Of a DNA stretch of 64,000 nucleotides, positions 53,401-61,077 are shown in pieces; positions within the stretch are counted from its first letter, which is position 1; each line of letters starts with the position of its first letter. Made by a program: the position numbers and the translations under genes. The DNA comes from Saccharopolyspora indica (lineage in GTDB: Bacteria > Actinomycetota > Actinomycetes > Mycobacteriales > Pseudonocardiaceae). Location of the stretch: NCBI RefSeq assembly GCF_027853965.1, contig NZ_JAQGLB010000002.1, forward strand, positions 558,001-622,000, written 5' to 3'. Under the pieces are notes generated by a model. That model had not been told where the DNA came from, searched no databases, and saw only the letters and a program-made list of their open reading frames with translations.

Positions 53401-54027
53401 CTGTACGTCTCGGCGCACCCGCTGGACGGCGCGGAGCGGCTGCTGGCGCCGTACCAGGACACCAGCATCGCCGCGCTCGTCGGCGGCGAGATCGGGCCCA
53501 CCGGCTTCGGCAAGGACAAGGAGCAGCCCAAGATCGCGGGGATGATCTCGGGCATCCAGCGGCGCATCAACAAGAACGGCAAGCCGTGGGCGATCGTCAC
53601 GCTGGAGGACTTCGACGCCAGCGTGGAGGTGCTGTTCTTCCCGCAGTCCTACGAGATGTTCTCCGACTGCCTGGTCGAGGACAACGCGCTGGCGGTCAAG
53701 GGCCGGGTGAACGAGCGCGAGGGCGAGATCAGCGTCTTCGCCTCCGACGCGGTCCCGATCGACATCTCGGCCGCGGAGACCGACCCGGGCACCGACCCGG
53801 CGTTCGTGATCAAGGTGCCGGTGGGCCGGGTGGACCAGTCGCTGGTGGCGGAGCTGAAGCGCACCCTGCAAGCCCACTCGGGCACCACGCCGGTGCACCT
53901 CAAGCTGCAGAGCCCGCGCGGCGTGACCCGCCTGGCGCTGTCCAGCGACTACTTCGTCTCCACCGAGAGCGGCCTGCAGGGCGAGCTCAAGGGACTCCTC
54001 GGCGCGGGTTGCTTCGAGACGGTGTGA
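50419..54027 (+). CDS. dnaE: DNA polymerase III alpha subunit (replicative, DnaE1 type)
   Basis: 1,202 residues. An intact PHP exonuclease domain opens the protein ([27 protein letters not shown]), as in actinobacterial DnaE1 with proofreading PHP. The polymerase C-family core has [16 protein letters not shown] and the catalytic aspartates in [17 protein letters not shown]. YNKSH-type [24 protein letters not shown], helix-hairpin-helix and OB domain ([36 protein letters not shown]) follow. GTG 50419 is eight bases after GGAGG. The last codons and stop are mirrored in the convergent oxidase gene. Confidence 0.97.
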   Translation: [1202 protein letters not shown]

Positions 54028-54037
54028 GTCCATGTGC

Positions 54038-54081
54038 CCGTGAGCGCTTTGGGGCGCTATAGCACCCCGAAGCGCTCACGG
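54038..54081. repeat. Palindromic repeat family A, copy 3 between convergent dnaE and oxidase genes
   Basis: 44-bp near-perfect palindrome (CCGTGAGCGCTTTGGGG / CCCCGAAGCGCTCACGG, centre CGCTATAGCA). It is nested in a second inverted repeat, 54012-54027 with 54085-54100. Likely bidirectional terminator. Confidence 0.9.
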
Positions 54082-54084
54082 GTG

Positions 54085-55638
54085 TCACACCGTCTCGAAG
54101 GTGGCCATCATGCCCATGTCCTCGTGCTCGGCGTTGTGGCAGTGGAAGACGAAGCGGCCGCGGTAGCTCTCGAAGCGCGTGATCACCTCGACCGCTTCGC
54201 CCGGCTCCAGGTCGACCGTGTCCTTCCAGCCCGCGTCGAGCGGGCGCGGTTCGCGGTTGCCCCGGGACAGGACCTGGAAGTTGGCCAGGTGCAGGTGGAT
54301 CGGGTGGTGCAGGTCCGCGACGAAGCGCCAGATCTCGACGTCGCCGAGGCGCGGCCGCGCCGCCACGTAGCCCGTGTCGAACGGCCTGCCGCCGATCAGC
54401 CAGCCCCGGCGATCGCCGTGATGACCGCTGCGGAAGCTGAAATCCCTGGTCACCACGGCTTGTTCGCGGCGCAGCGATTCCACTTCGGACAGTCGTGACG
54501 GGATGGCGGAGTCCTCGGTTCCGCGGCGGGCGATGCGGAACCGCATCACCTGCGCGGTCGGCCCGGTGCCGAGCCGGTTCACCACGGTGACCTCGGTGCC
54601 CACCGGGTAGCGGCCGAAGTCGACGATCACGTCATGGCGTTCCGCGGAGGCCAGCGTGATGCTCTCGTGGCCGACAGGTGAGCTCAGCAGGCCGCCGTCC
54701 GAGCCGATCTGCACGAACGCCGGGCCGTCCGGCGGTGGCGGGTCCAGGGCGAGCTCGTAGCGGCGGGCGTTGGAGCCGTTGAGCACGCGCAGCCGGTGGC
54801 GGGTCGCGGACACCTCGTGCACCGGCCACGGCACGCCGTTGACCAGGACGACATCGCCGAGCACGCCTGCCGCATAGGTGTCGGTCACACCGGGCGCGGT
54901 GGTCAGCGTCGGATCCAGCGAGGGGTAGTCGAACGAGCCGTCCGCGGCGAAGGCCCGGTCGGTGATCAGCAGCGGGATCTCGCGGTCGCCGCGCGGGAGC
55001 GGCAGGGCGTCCTCCTCGTCGTCGCGGACGACGTGCAGCCCGGCCAGGCCCCGGTACACGGCCGGGCCGGTGAAGTCCATCCGGTGGTCGTGGTACCAGA
55101 GCAGCGCGGCGCGCTGGTCCAGCGGATAGGTGTAGTCGCGGGTGCCGCGCGTGATCACGGCTCGCGGGTCGTGCATGCCGTGGTGGCCGTGGTTCCAGCC
55201 GCGCGTCGGCAGGACCAGGTCGGTCGGGTAGCCGTCGGATTCGGGCGGGGTGTGCCCGCCGTGCAGGTGCGCCACCGTCGGCACCGGGAGCTCGTTGCGG
55301 TGGCGGACGATCGCGGTGCGGCCGCGCCGGGATTCGATGGTGGGGCCGGGGAAAACGCCTTCGTAGCCCCAGATCGGCGTGCGCAGGCCGGGCAGGATCT
55401 CCGCCGTGGCTTCGCGAGCGGTGATCTCGTAGCGGTCGGCATCGGCGTCCCGCGCGGCGGGTTCCAGCACGGGCGGGATCACCAGCGGGAGCTGGAACGG
55501 CGCGGGCAGCGGCACCGCGCTGCGCAGCATCGCGCCCGCCGAGGTCCGCCGGGGGAGCAGCTGCGGGCCGCCCAGGCTCGCAGCGAGCACGAGCCCGGCG
55601 CCGCCGGTCAGGCCGAGGAAGCGGCGGCGTCCCATCAT
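54085..55638 (-). CDS. Tat-exported multicopper oxidase (CotA/SufI/bilirubin-oxidase type)
   Basis: 517 residues. The Tat signal is [21 protein letters not shown]. Three cupredoxin domains carry all copper motifs: [24 protein letters not shown] and the T1/T2/T3 cluster [18 protein letters not shown] with the T1 Cys. It is probably an extracytoplasmic laccase-like or cuprous oxidase. ATG 55638 overlaps the stop of the upstream membrane gene. It is divergent, through that gene, from a LysR regulator. Confidence 0.92.
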   Translation of the reverse strand: MMGRRRFLGLTGGAGLVLAASLGGPQLLPRRTSAGAMLRSAVPLPAPFQLPLVIPPVLEPAARDADADRYEITAREATAEILPGLRTPIWGYEGVFPGPTIESRRGRTAIVRHRNELPVPTVAHLHGGHTPPESDGYPTDLVLPTRGWNHGHHGMHDPRAVITRGTRDYTYPLDQRAALLWYHDHRMDFTGPAVYRGLAGLHVVRDDEEDALPLPRGDREIPLLITDRAFAADGSFDYPSLDPTLTTAPGVTDTYAAGVLGDVVLVNGVPWPVHEVSATRHRLRVLNGSNARRYELALDPPPPDGPAFVQIGSDGGLLSSPVGHESITLASAERHDVIVDFGRYPVGTEVTVVNRLGTGPTAQVMRFRIARRGTEDSAIPSRLSEVESLRREQAVVTRDFSFRSGHHGDRRGWLIGGRPFDTGYVAARPRLGDVEIWRFVADLHHPIHLHLANFQVLSRGNREPRPLDAGWKDTVDLEPGEAVEVITRFESYRGRFVFHCHNAEHEDMGMMATFETV

Positions 55639-56057
55639 CGCGCGACTCCCAGGGCGCTCGGCCGCCAGAGCGCGACCAGCGCGGTCGTGGTCAGGGCGAT
55701 CAGCGCGACGCCGAGCGGGAAGTGCACGTCGAGCGCGCCGAACAGCCCGGCGAAGTACTGGCCGGTCTCGCCGAGCAGGATCAGCCCGGTCACCGCGCTC
55801 GGCCAGCGCGGGCCGCCTCGCACCCAGAGGAAGATCGCGGCCGCCAGCTGGGCCATGCAGAGGTAGTACACGACGTCCGCGCCCACGGCGTGGACGTGCA
55901 GCATGTCGTAGTCGCCGCTGAGGAGGACGCCCGCGAACACGGGTTGGCCGAAGATCGCGATCGCGTGCGCCGTGGCGACGGCGCGGAGCGCGACCAGTGC
56001 CGGACGTTCCTTGTTGCGTGCGGGTTTGGCCGGTGCGGCCGAAGTGGACGGTTCCAT
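55635..56057 (-). CDS. Small four-helix membrane protein, oxidase partner
   Basis: 140 residues. A short charged N-terminus is followed by four hydrophobic segments (ALRAVATAHAIAIFGQPVFAGVLL, VVYYLCMAQLAAAIFLWVRGG, AVTGLILLGETGQYFAGLFG, PLGVALIALTTTALVALW). No family is certain. His residues in LHVHAVGADVVYY could bind metal or haem. ATG 56057 follows AGGAAG. It is translationally coupled to the multicopper oxidase (ATGA overlap) and so may anchor or feed it. Confidence 0.7.
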   Translation of the reverse strand: MEPSTSAAPAKPARNKERPALVALRAVATAHAIAIFGQPVFAGVLLSGDYDMLHVHAVGADVVYYLCMAQLAAAIFLWVRGGPRWPSAVTGLILLGETGQYFAGLFGALDVHFPLGVALIALTTTALVALWRPSALGVAR

Positions 56058-56140
56058 TGTCGCTTCCTGGAGATCTTTGTTCCCGATCGCGACGGTAGAT
56101 CCGGTTTTCGATGCCTTCCAAGACCAATTCTGCGATGAAC

Positions 56141-56160
56141 TCATGCCCCTGGAGGCATGA
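56141..56160. promoter_or_regulatory. Palindrome in LysR/oxidase divergent promoter, candidate LysR operator
   Basis: TCATGCC and GGCATGA form perfect 7-bp arms with six bases between. It lies seven bases before the LysR ATG and 84 bases upstream of the divergent membrane gene, in the place of a LysR autoregulatory site. Its GGAGG also serves as the LysR ribosome site. Confidence 0.5.
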
Positions 56161-56167
56161 TGGGCGC

Positions 56168-57052
56168 ATGGATCTGCTGCCGCTGCGCTATTTCCAGACC
56201 GTCGCGCGCCACGAGCACATCAGCCGGGCCGCCGCCGAGCTGCGGGTGTCCCAACCGTCCCTGTCGCGCACCATCGCGCGGCTGGAGAAGGAGCTCGGCG
56301 TCCCGCTGTTCGACCGGCAGGGCCGCCAGATCCGGCTGAACAGCTACGGCGCGGCCTTCCTGACCCGGGTGGACCGGGCGCTGACCGAGCTCGACGACGG
56401 CAGGCAGGAGCTCTCCGACGCGGCCGGACCGGTGCGCGGCAGCGTCTCGGTCGCCTCCGAGACGCTGCTGACGCTGGCCTCGGCGCTCGTCGCCTTCCGC
56501 GCCGAGCACCCGGACGCCGACGTGCGGATCTCCCAGTCGTCGGGAGTGGAGATGCTGCAGCGGTTGCGGCGGGGCGAAGTCGACCTCTGCCTGGCGTCGC
56601 AGCAGGTCGACGACCCGGATCTGGAGACGGCGGAGGTGCTGCGCGAGGAGGCGTTGCTGGCGGTCCCGGTCGGCCACCGGCTGGCCTCGCGGACGAGCGT
56701 GGGCATCGCCGAACTCGCCGGTGAACCGGTGATCACCACCAACGGCGAGTTCTGGCAGCGCGAACTGACCGACCGGCTGTTCGCCACCGCGGGCCTGCGC
56801 CCGAACGTCGTCTGCGAGGGCAACGAGCTGGCGGCGACCACGTTCCTGATCAGCCTCGGCCTGGGCGTGGGGCTCATCCCGGAGATGGCCAGCAGGCACG
56901 AGCTGGCGATGGTGTCGTTCGTGCGGATCGACGCGCCGGACTGCTACCGCACCCTGTCCTTCGCGTGGCGCCGCCACGGCTACCTCTCGCTCGCGGCGCG
57001 GCGCTTCCGCGAGCACGCCACCGAATCGCTCCGCCACGACGTCCGGGGCTGA
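56168..57052 (+). CDS. LysR-family transcriptional regulator
   Basis: 294 residues. N-terminal LysR helix-turn-helix (LLPLRYFQTVARHEHISRAAAELRVSQPSLSRTIARLEKELGVPLFDRQGRQIRL), then a periplasmic-binding-like sensor domain (GSVSVASETLLTLASALVAFRAEHPDADVRI, GEVDLCLASQQ, ISLGLGVGLIPEMA). ATG 56168. Divergence from the membrane protein/multicopper oxidase operon suggests it controls that operon; the signal is unknown. Confidence 0.92.
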   Translation: MDLLPLRYFQTVARHEHISRAAAELRVSQPSLSRTIARLEKELGVPLFDRQGRQIRLNSYGAAFLTRVDRALTELDDGRQELSDAAGPVRGSVSVASETLLTLASALVAFRAEHPDADVRISQSSGVEMLQRLRRGEVDLCLASQQVDDPDLETAEVLREEALLAVPVGHRLASRTSVGIAELAGEPVITTNGEFWQRELTDRLFATAGLRPNVVCEGNELAATTFLISLGLGVGLIPEMASRHELAMVSFVRIDAPDCYRTLSFAWRRHGYLSLAARRFREHATESLRHDVRG

Positions 57053-57054
57053 TC

Positions 57055-57092
57055 CGTCACCCGGGTGACGGTCAATTTCGTACGAAATTGAC
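57055..57092. terminator. Two adjacent perfect palindromes between convergent LysR and GH3 genes
   Basis: CGTCACCCGGGTGACG (57055-57070) is followed without gap by a 22-bp palindrome (57071-57092) with arms GTCAATTTCGT. Both are perfect. They start two bases after the LysR stop and probably act as a bidirectional terminator. Confidence 0.6.
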
Positions 57093-57125
57093 GCGTGGCC
57101 GGGTGATGGCGGCCGGGGCGGTTCG

Positions 57126-59555
57126 TCAGGTCGCTTCGACGGGGGTGCGCAGGCGGAGGTCGTCGAGGCTGCGGCCGGTTTCCGCCGTGTAGGTGCCCGG
57201 GATCAGGCGCCAGGTGCCGTCCCAGATCTCGGCCGCGCGGCGGGGCATCGCGATGGTCGCTTCGGCGGTCGCGCCGGGTTCCGCGGTCACCGAGGCGAAA
57301 CCGGCGAGACGGCGGGCAGGACGTTCGACGGCGTCCGCCTCCGGGACCGCCAGGTAGACCTGGACCACTTCGCGTCCGGCGCGGTCGCCGGTGTTGCGCA
57401 CGCGCACGGTGATCCTGGCCAGCTCGTCCGGGCCTTCCGGTGCGGTGAGCTCGGCGGATTCGTAGTGCCAGCCGGTGTACCCGAGGCCGTGGCCGAAGCA
57501 GTACGCCGGAGCCGTTCCGGCTCGCTGCCAGGCCCGGTAGCCGATGAAAACGCCTTCGTCGTAGTGCAGTTCGCCGTCGGTCGGCGCCACCCGGGTGACC
57601 GGTGCGTCCTCCAGGCGGGCCGGCCAGGTGGTGGGCAGCCGCCCGCCCGGTTCCTCGACGCCGAGGAGGACGTCGGCGAGGGCAGCACCGGCCTCCTGCC
57701 CGGGGAACCAGCTGAGCAGGACGGCCGCGACGTCGTCCCGCCAGGGCATCTCCACCGGCGAGCCCGAGTTGACCACCACGACGGTGTTCGGGTTCACCGC
57801 CGCCACCCGCCGCACCAGCTCGTCCTGCCTGCCGGGCAGCCGCAGGCTCGTGCGGTCGAAGCCCTCGCTCTCCACCCGGTCGGTGGTGGCGACCACGACG
57901 ATCGCCGTCCCGGCCGCCCGCGCGGCGGCGACGGCCTCGTCGAGGAGCTCGTCGGCGTCGCGCTGCGGGCCGCGGTGGGCGAGGCCGAGCGCGATCGAGT
58001 CCAGCGACGCGGTGGTCTTGGGCACGACGTTGAGCAGGCTGACCTCGACCGCGACGCCGGCGGTGAGCTCGACTTCGGCGCGCGGCACCGGGGCCTCGAA
58101 GAACACGTCGAACGGATCGCGGCCGTCGGCCGAGTGCTCGCCGTCGAAGACGACCGCACCGGCGACGGTGAGCACGAACCCGCCCAGCCCCTTGCTGCCG
58201 AAGGTGTGCGGGCCGCTGTCCTGCGGCGTGAACGTGCCGGTGATCTCGACGCTGTGCAGCTCGTCGTAGCGCACGCCTTCGGGGAAGTCCCCGTGCCACT
58301 GCACCATGCCGTTGGGCAGCGCCTCTTCGCCGAGGACCCGGCCGCCCGCGTCGCGCACCACCGCGCGCAGGGCGAAACCCGCTCCGGCGGCCGCCAGTTC
58401 GTCGTTGATCTCGGTGCCGACGGCGAAGGTCACGTCGGGCAGCGCGGCGCGCAGCCCGTCGAGCGGCGAGACGACGCGGTCGGGGAACACCTGCGCCGAA
58501 CCGCCGCCGAGCACCCGGGCGTCGCGGGCCGCGCGGCCGATCACGGCGACGTCGGCCGCCGGATCGAGCGGCAGCGCGCGGTTCTCATTGCGGACCAGGA
58601 CGAAAGCGCGACCGGCGATCTCCCGCGCGAGCGCGTGCCCGTCGATCCGGTCGGGCCGCTGCTCGGGCGGCACCGCCGCCGGGACGCCCGCCAGCGCCCC
58701 GACGCGGGCGGCCAGCCGCAGGACGTTGCGCACCGCACCGTCCACAACGGACTCGTCGACCTCACCGGCGCGGACCGCCGCGGCCAGCGCCTCGCCGTAG
58801 ACCGTGCGGGGCCCGGGCATGGCGATGTCCAGGCCGCCCCGGACGGCCCGCGCGGTGTGCCGGGCGGCGAACCAGTCGGAGACGATGCAGCCGTCGAAGC
58901 CCCACTCCCCGCGCAGGACCTCGTTCTGCAGCCGGGCGTGCTCGGTCATCGTCGGGCCGTTGACCGAGTTGTAGGCGGCCATCACGCCCCACGGGCGGGC
59001 CCGCGTGACGATCGCCTCGAACGGCGCCAGGTAGAGCTCGCGCAGCGCCCGCTCGCCGACGATGTTGTCGACCGTGAAGCGCTCGGTCTCCGCGTCGTTG
59101 GCGACGAAGTGCTTGACCGTGGTGCCGACGCCGCCCTCCTGCACGCCGCGCACGTAGCCGGTGCCGATCTCGCCGGTCAGGTGCGGGTCCTCGGAGTAGC
59201 ACTCGAAGTGCCGCCCGCCCAGCGGCGAGCGGTGCAGGTTCACCGTGGGCGCGAGCAGCACGTGCACGCCCTTGCGCCGCGCTTCCTGGGCGAGCAGGTG
59301 CCCGGCGCGCCGGGCCAGCTCCGGGTCCCAGGTGGCGGCCAGCGCGGTGGGGCTGGGCAGGGCGATCGAGGGATCGCTCGCGGTCCAGCGCACGCCGCGC
59401 ACCCCGACCGGCCCGTCGGACATCACCAGCGGTGCCAGGCCGATCTCGGGCAGCGCGGGCAACGACCACATGCCCTGGCCGGCGAGCAGCCGGGCCTTGG
59501 CGTCCAGGTCGAGTTCGGCGAGTGCCGCCGCGATTGCTGCGTCGTGGTCGACCAC
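57126..59555 (-). CDS. GH3 beta-glucosidase with inserted PA14 domain
   Basis: 809 residues. The (beta/alpha)8 domain has KHF (148-150) and the nucleophile Asp227 in CIVSDWFA; the second domain starts at AFVLVRNENRALPL. A PA14-like insert (~415-535: VQWHGDFPEG, VEITGTFTPQDSGPHTFGSKGLGGFVLTVAG) and a C-terminal fibronectin-like domain (ARITVRVRNTGDRAGREVVQVYL) complete the form seen in PA14-type GH3 glucosidases. No signal peptide, so it is intracellular and may act on sugars or glycosides taken up. GTG 59555 has GAGGAG upstream. Confidence 0.93.
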   Translation of the reverse strand: MVDHDAAIAAALAELDLDAKARLLAGQGMWSLPALPEIGLAPLVMSDGPVGVRGVRWTASDPSIALPSPTALAATWDPELARRAGHLLAQEARRKGVHVLLAPTVNLHRSPLGGRHFECYSEDPHLTGEIGTGYVRGVQEGGVGTTVKHFVANDAETERFTVDNIVGERALRELYLAPFEAIVTRARPWGVMAAYNSVNGPTMTEHARLQNEVLRGEWGFDGCIVSDWFAARHTARAVRGGLDIAMPGPRTVYGEALAAAVRAGEVDESVVDGAVRNVLRLAARVGALAGVPAAVPPEQRPDRIDGHALAREIAGRAFVLVRNENRALPLDPAADVAVIGRAARDARVLGGGSAQVFPDRVVSPLDGLRAALPDVTFAVGTEINDELAAAGAGFALRAVVRDAGGRVLGEEALPNGMVQWHGDFPEGVRYDELHSVEITGTFTPQDSGPHTFGSKGLGGFVLTVAGAVVFDGEHSADGRDPFDVFFEAPVPRAEVELTAGVAVEVSLLNVVPKTTASLDSIALGLAHRGPQRDADELLDEAVAAARAAGTAIVVVATTDRVESEGFDRTSLRLPGRQDELVRRVAAVNPNTVVVVNSGSPVEMPWRDDVAAVLLSWFPGQEAGAALADVLLGVEEPGGRLPTTWPARLEDAPVTRVAPTDGELHYDEGVFIGYRAWQRAGTAPAYCFGHGLGYTGWHYESAELTAPEGPDELARITVRVRNTGDRAGREVVQVYLAVPEADAVERPARRLAGFASVTAEPGATAEATIAMPRRAAEIWDGTWRLIPGTYTAETGRSLDDLRLRTPVEAT

Positions 59556-59735
59556 TTCGGGCTCCTCCGCTCGCTCGTTGGCAGCATCCTCACCGATCGG
59601 CCGGGAGAACAGTAGGGGGCGTTATGCGTTCGTTCCTGCGGCGGCGCTGAGGGGGCTCTCAGCTTCGTGTGACAGGTCGTGGTTAACGGAGTTCACTGGG
59701 TGGCAGGGGCCCACTGCCTAGTGCGAAGGAATCCG

Positions 59736-60962
59736 ATGTCCACCACCGAGGCACACACCGAAGTTCCCGTCTTCGACGCCGCTTTCGTGCAGGACCTGCA
59801 CGCGCGGTACGCCGAGATCCGCGACGCCACACCCGTGCAGCGGATGGCCACCCCGCACGGCCTGTCGGTCTGGGTGATCACCCGCTACGACGACGTCCGC
59901 GCCGCGCTGGCCGACCCCCGGCTGTGCAAGGAGGTCACCCGCATCCAGGAGGTGATCGCGGCGAACCTGCTGCCGGACTCCGGCGGCCGCGAGTTCGAGG
60001 ACTCGCTGGCCTCGCACATGCTCAACATGGATCCGCCGGACCACACCCGGCTGCGCAAGCTGGTGGTCAAGGCCTTCACCAGCCGCCGGGTGGAGGCGCT
60101 GCGCCCGCGCGTCGAGCAGATCACCGAGCGGCTGCTCGACGACATGGCGGGGCAGTCCGAAGTGGACCTGCTGGACTCGTTCGCGTTCCCGCTGCCGATC
60201 CAGGTCATCTCCGAGCTGCTCGGCGTCGACGAGAGCCGCCGGGACGCCTTCCGCGCCTGGACGAACGTGCTGCTGGACGCCTCCGACCGCGAGGAAGCGG
60301 CGGTCGCGGCGGCGGAGATGTCGCAGTACCTCGCCGAACTCATCGAGGTCAAGCGCCGGGAACCGGGCGACGACCTGCTCACCGCGCTGGTCGACGCCAC
60401 CGAGGACCAGGACCGGCTCAGCGACAAGGAACTGATCGCGATGGTGTTCCTGCTGCTGGTGGCGGGGCACGAGACGACGGTCAACCTGATCGCCAACGGG
60501 GTGCTGCACCTGCTGCGCAACCCCGAGCAGTGGGCTGCGCTGCGGGCCGATCCGGAGCTGGTGACCGGCGCGGTGGAGGAGATGCTGCGCTTCGACGGGC
60601 CGGTGATGCACGGGACCTTCCGGTTCACCGCCGAGCCGATGACGATCGGCGGCGTGGAGATCCCGGCCAAGCAGATCGTGTGGGTCGGGCTGGCCGCGGC
60701 CAACCGCGACCCGGAGCAGTTCCCCGAGCCGGACCGGTTCGACATCGGCCGCGACGCGCACGGGCACGTGGCCTTCGGCCACGGGATCCACTTCTGCCTG
60801 GGCGCGCAGCTGGCCCGCCTGGAGGCGCACACCGCGCTGCGCGGCCTCGTCGAGCGGTTCCCGAACCTCGCCGCGGCGGGGCCGCTGGACGACGTGCAGT
60901 GGCGCTTCAGCACCCTGATCCACGGCCTGCGCGCCTTCCCGGTCCACCCGGCCGGGCGCTGA
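59736..60962 (+). CDS. Cytochrome P450 (CYP107-like)
   Basis: 408 residues, soluble bacterial class I P450. I-helix oxygen motif AGHETT (243-248), ExxR as EMLR (282-285), heme loop FGHGIHFCLGAQLARLE with Cys354, and DPPDHTRLRKLVVKAFT. The style is that of the CYP105/107 group used in natural-product and xenobiotic oxidation. ATG 59736 follows GAAGGA. No ferredoxin or biosynthetic gene is nearby, so substrate and partner are unknown. Confidence 0.93.
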   Translation: MSTTEAHTEVPVFDAAFVQDLHARYAEIRDATPVQRMATPHGLSVWVITRYDDVRAALADPRLCKEVTRIQEVIAANLLPDSGGREFEDSLASHMLNMDPPDHTRLRKLVVKAFTSRRVEALRPRVEQITERLLDDMAGQSEVDLLDSFAFPLPIQVISELLGVDESRRDAFRAWTNVLLDASDREEAAVAAAEMSQYLAELIEVKRREPGDDLLTALVDATEDQDRLSDKELIAMVFLLLVAGHETTVNLIANGVLHLLRNPEQWAALRADPELVTGAVEEMLRFDGPVMHGTFRFTAEPMTIGGVEIPAKQIVWVGLAAANRDPEQFPEPDRFDIGRDAHGHVAFGHGIHFCLGAQLARLEAHTALRGLVERFPNLAAAGPLDDVQWRFSTLIHGLRAFPVHPAGR

Positions 60963-60990
60963 CCGGGGTCCGTTTCCGCTGGTCGTGACC

Positions 60991-61034
60991 CGTGAGCGCT
61001 TTGGGGTGTCATAGCCCCCCAAAACGCTCACGGG
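60991..61034. repeat. Palindromic repeat family A, copy 4
   Basis: 44 bases with ends CCGTGAGCG and CGCTCACGG, 28 bases after the P450 stop and before the convergent antiporter stop (61078). It differs from copy 3 mostly near the centre (GTGTCATAGCCCC). Confidence 0.88.
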
Positions 61035-61077
61035 ACTCGTGAGACCGAACGCCATGGCAAACTCAGCCCGGGTCAGC

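Noticed and set aside
50305..54033. Long antisense frame over dnaE
   Set aside because: Shadow of the DNA polymerase gene. The plus-strand frame has all catalytic motifs.
18124..61034. CRISPR array
   Set aside because: The repeats are palindromic, dispersed over 43 kb and have no regular spacers or cas genes.
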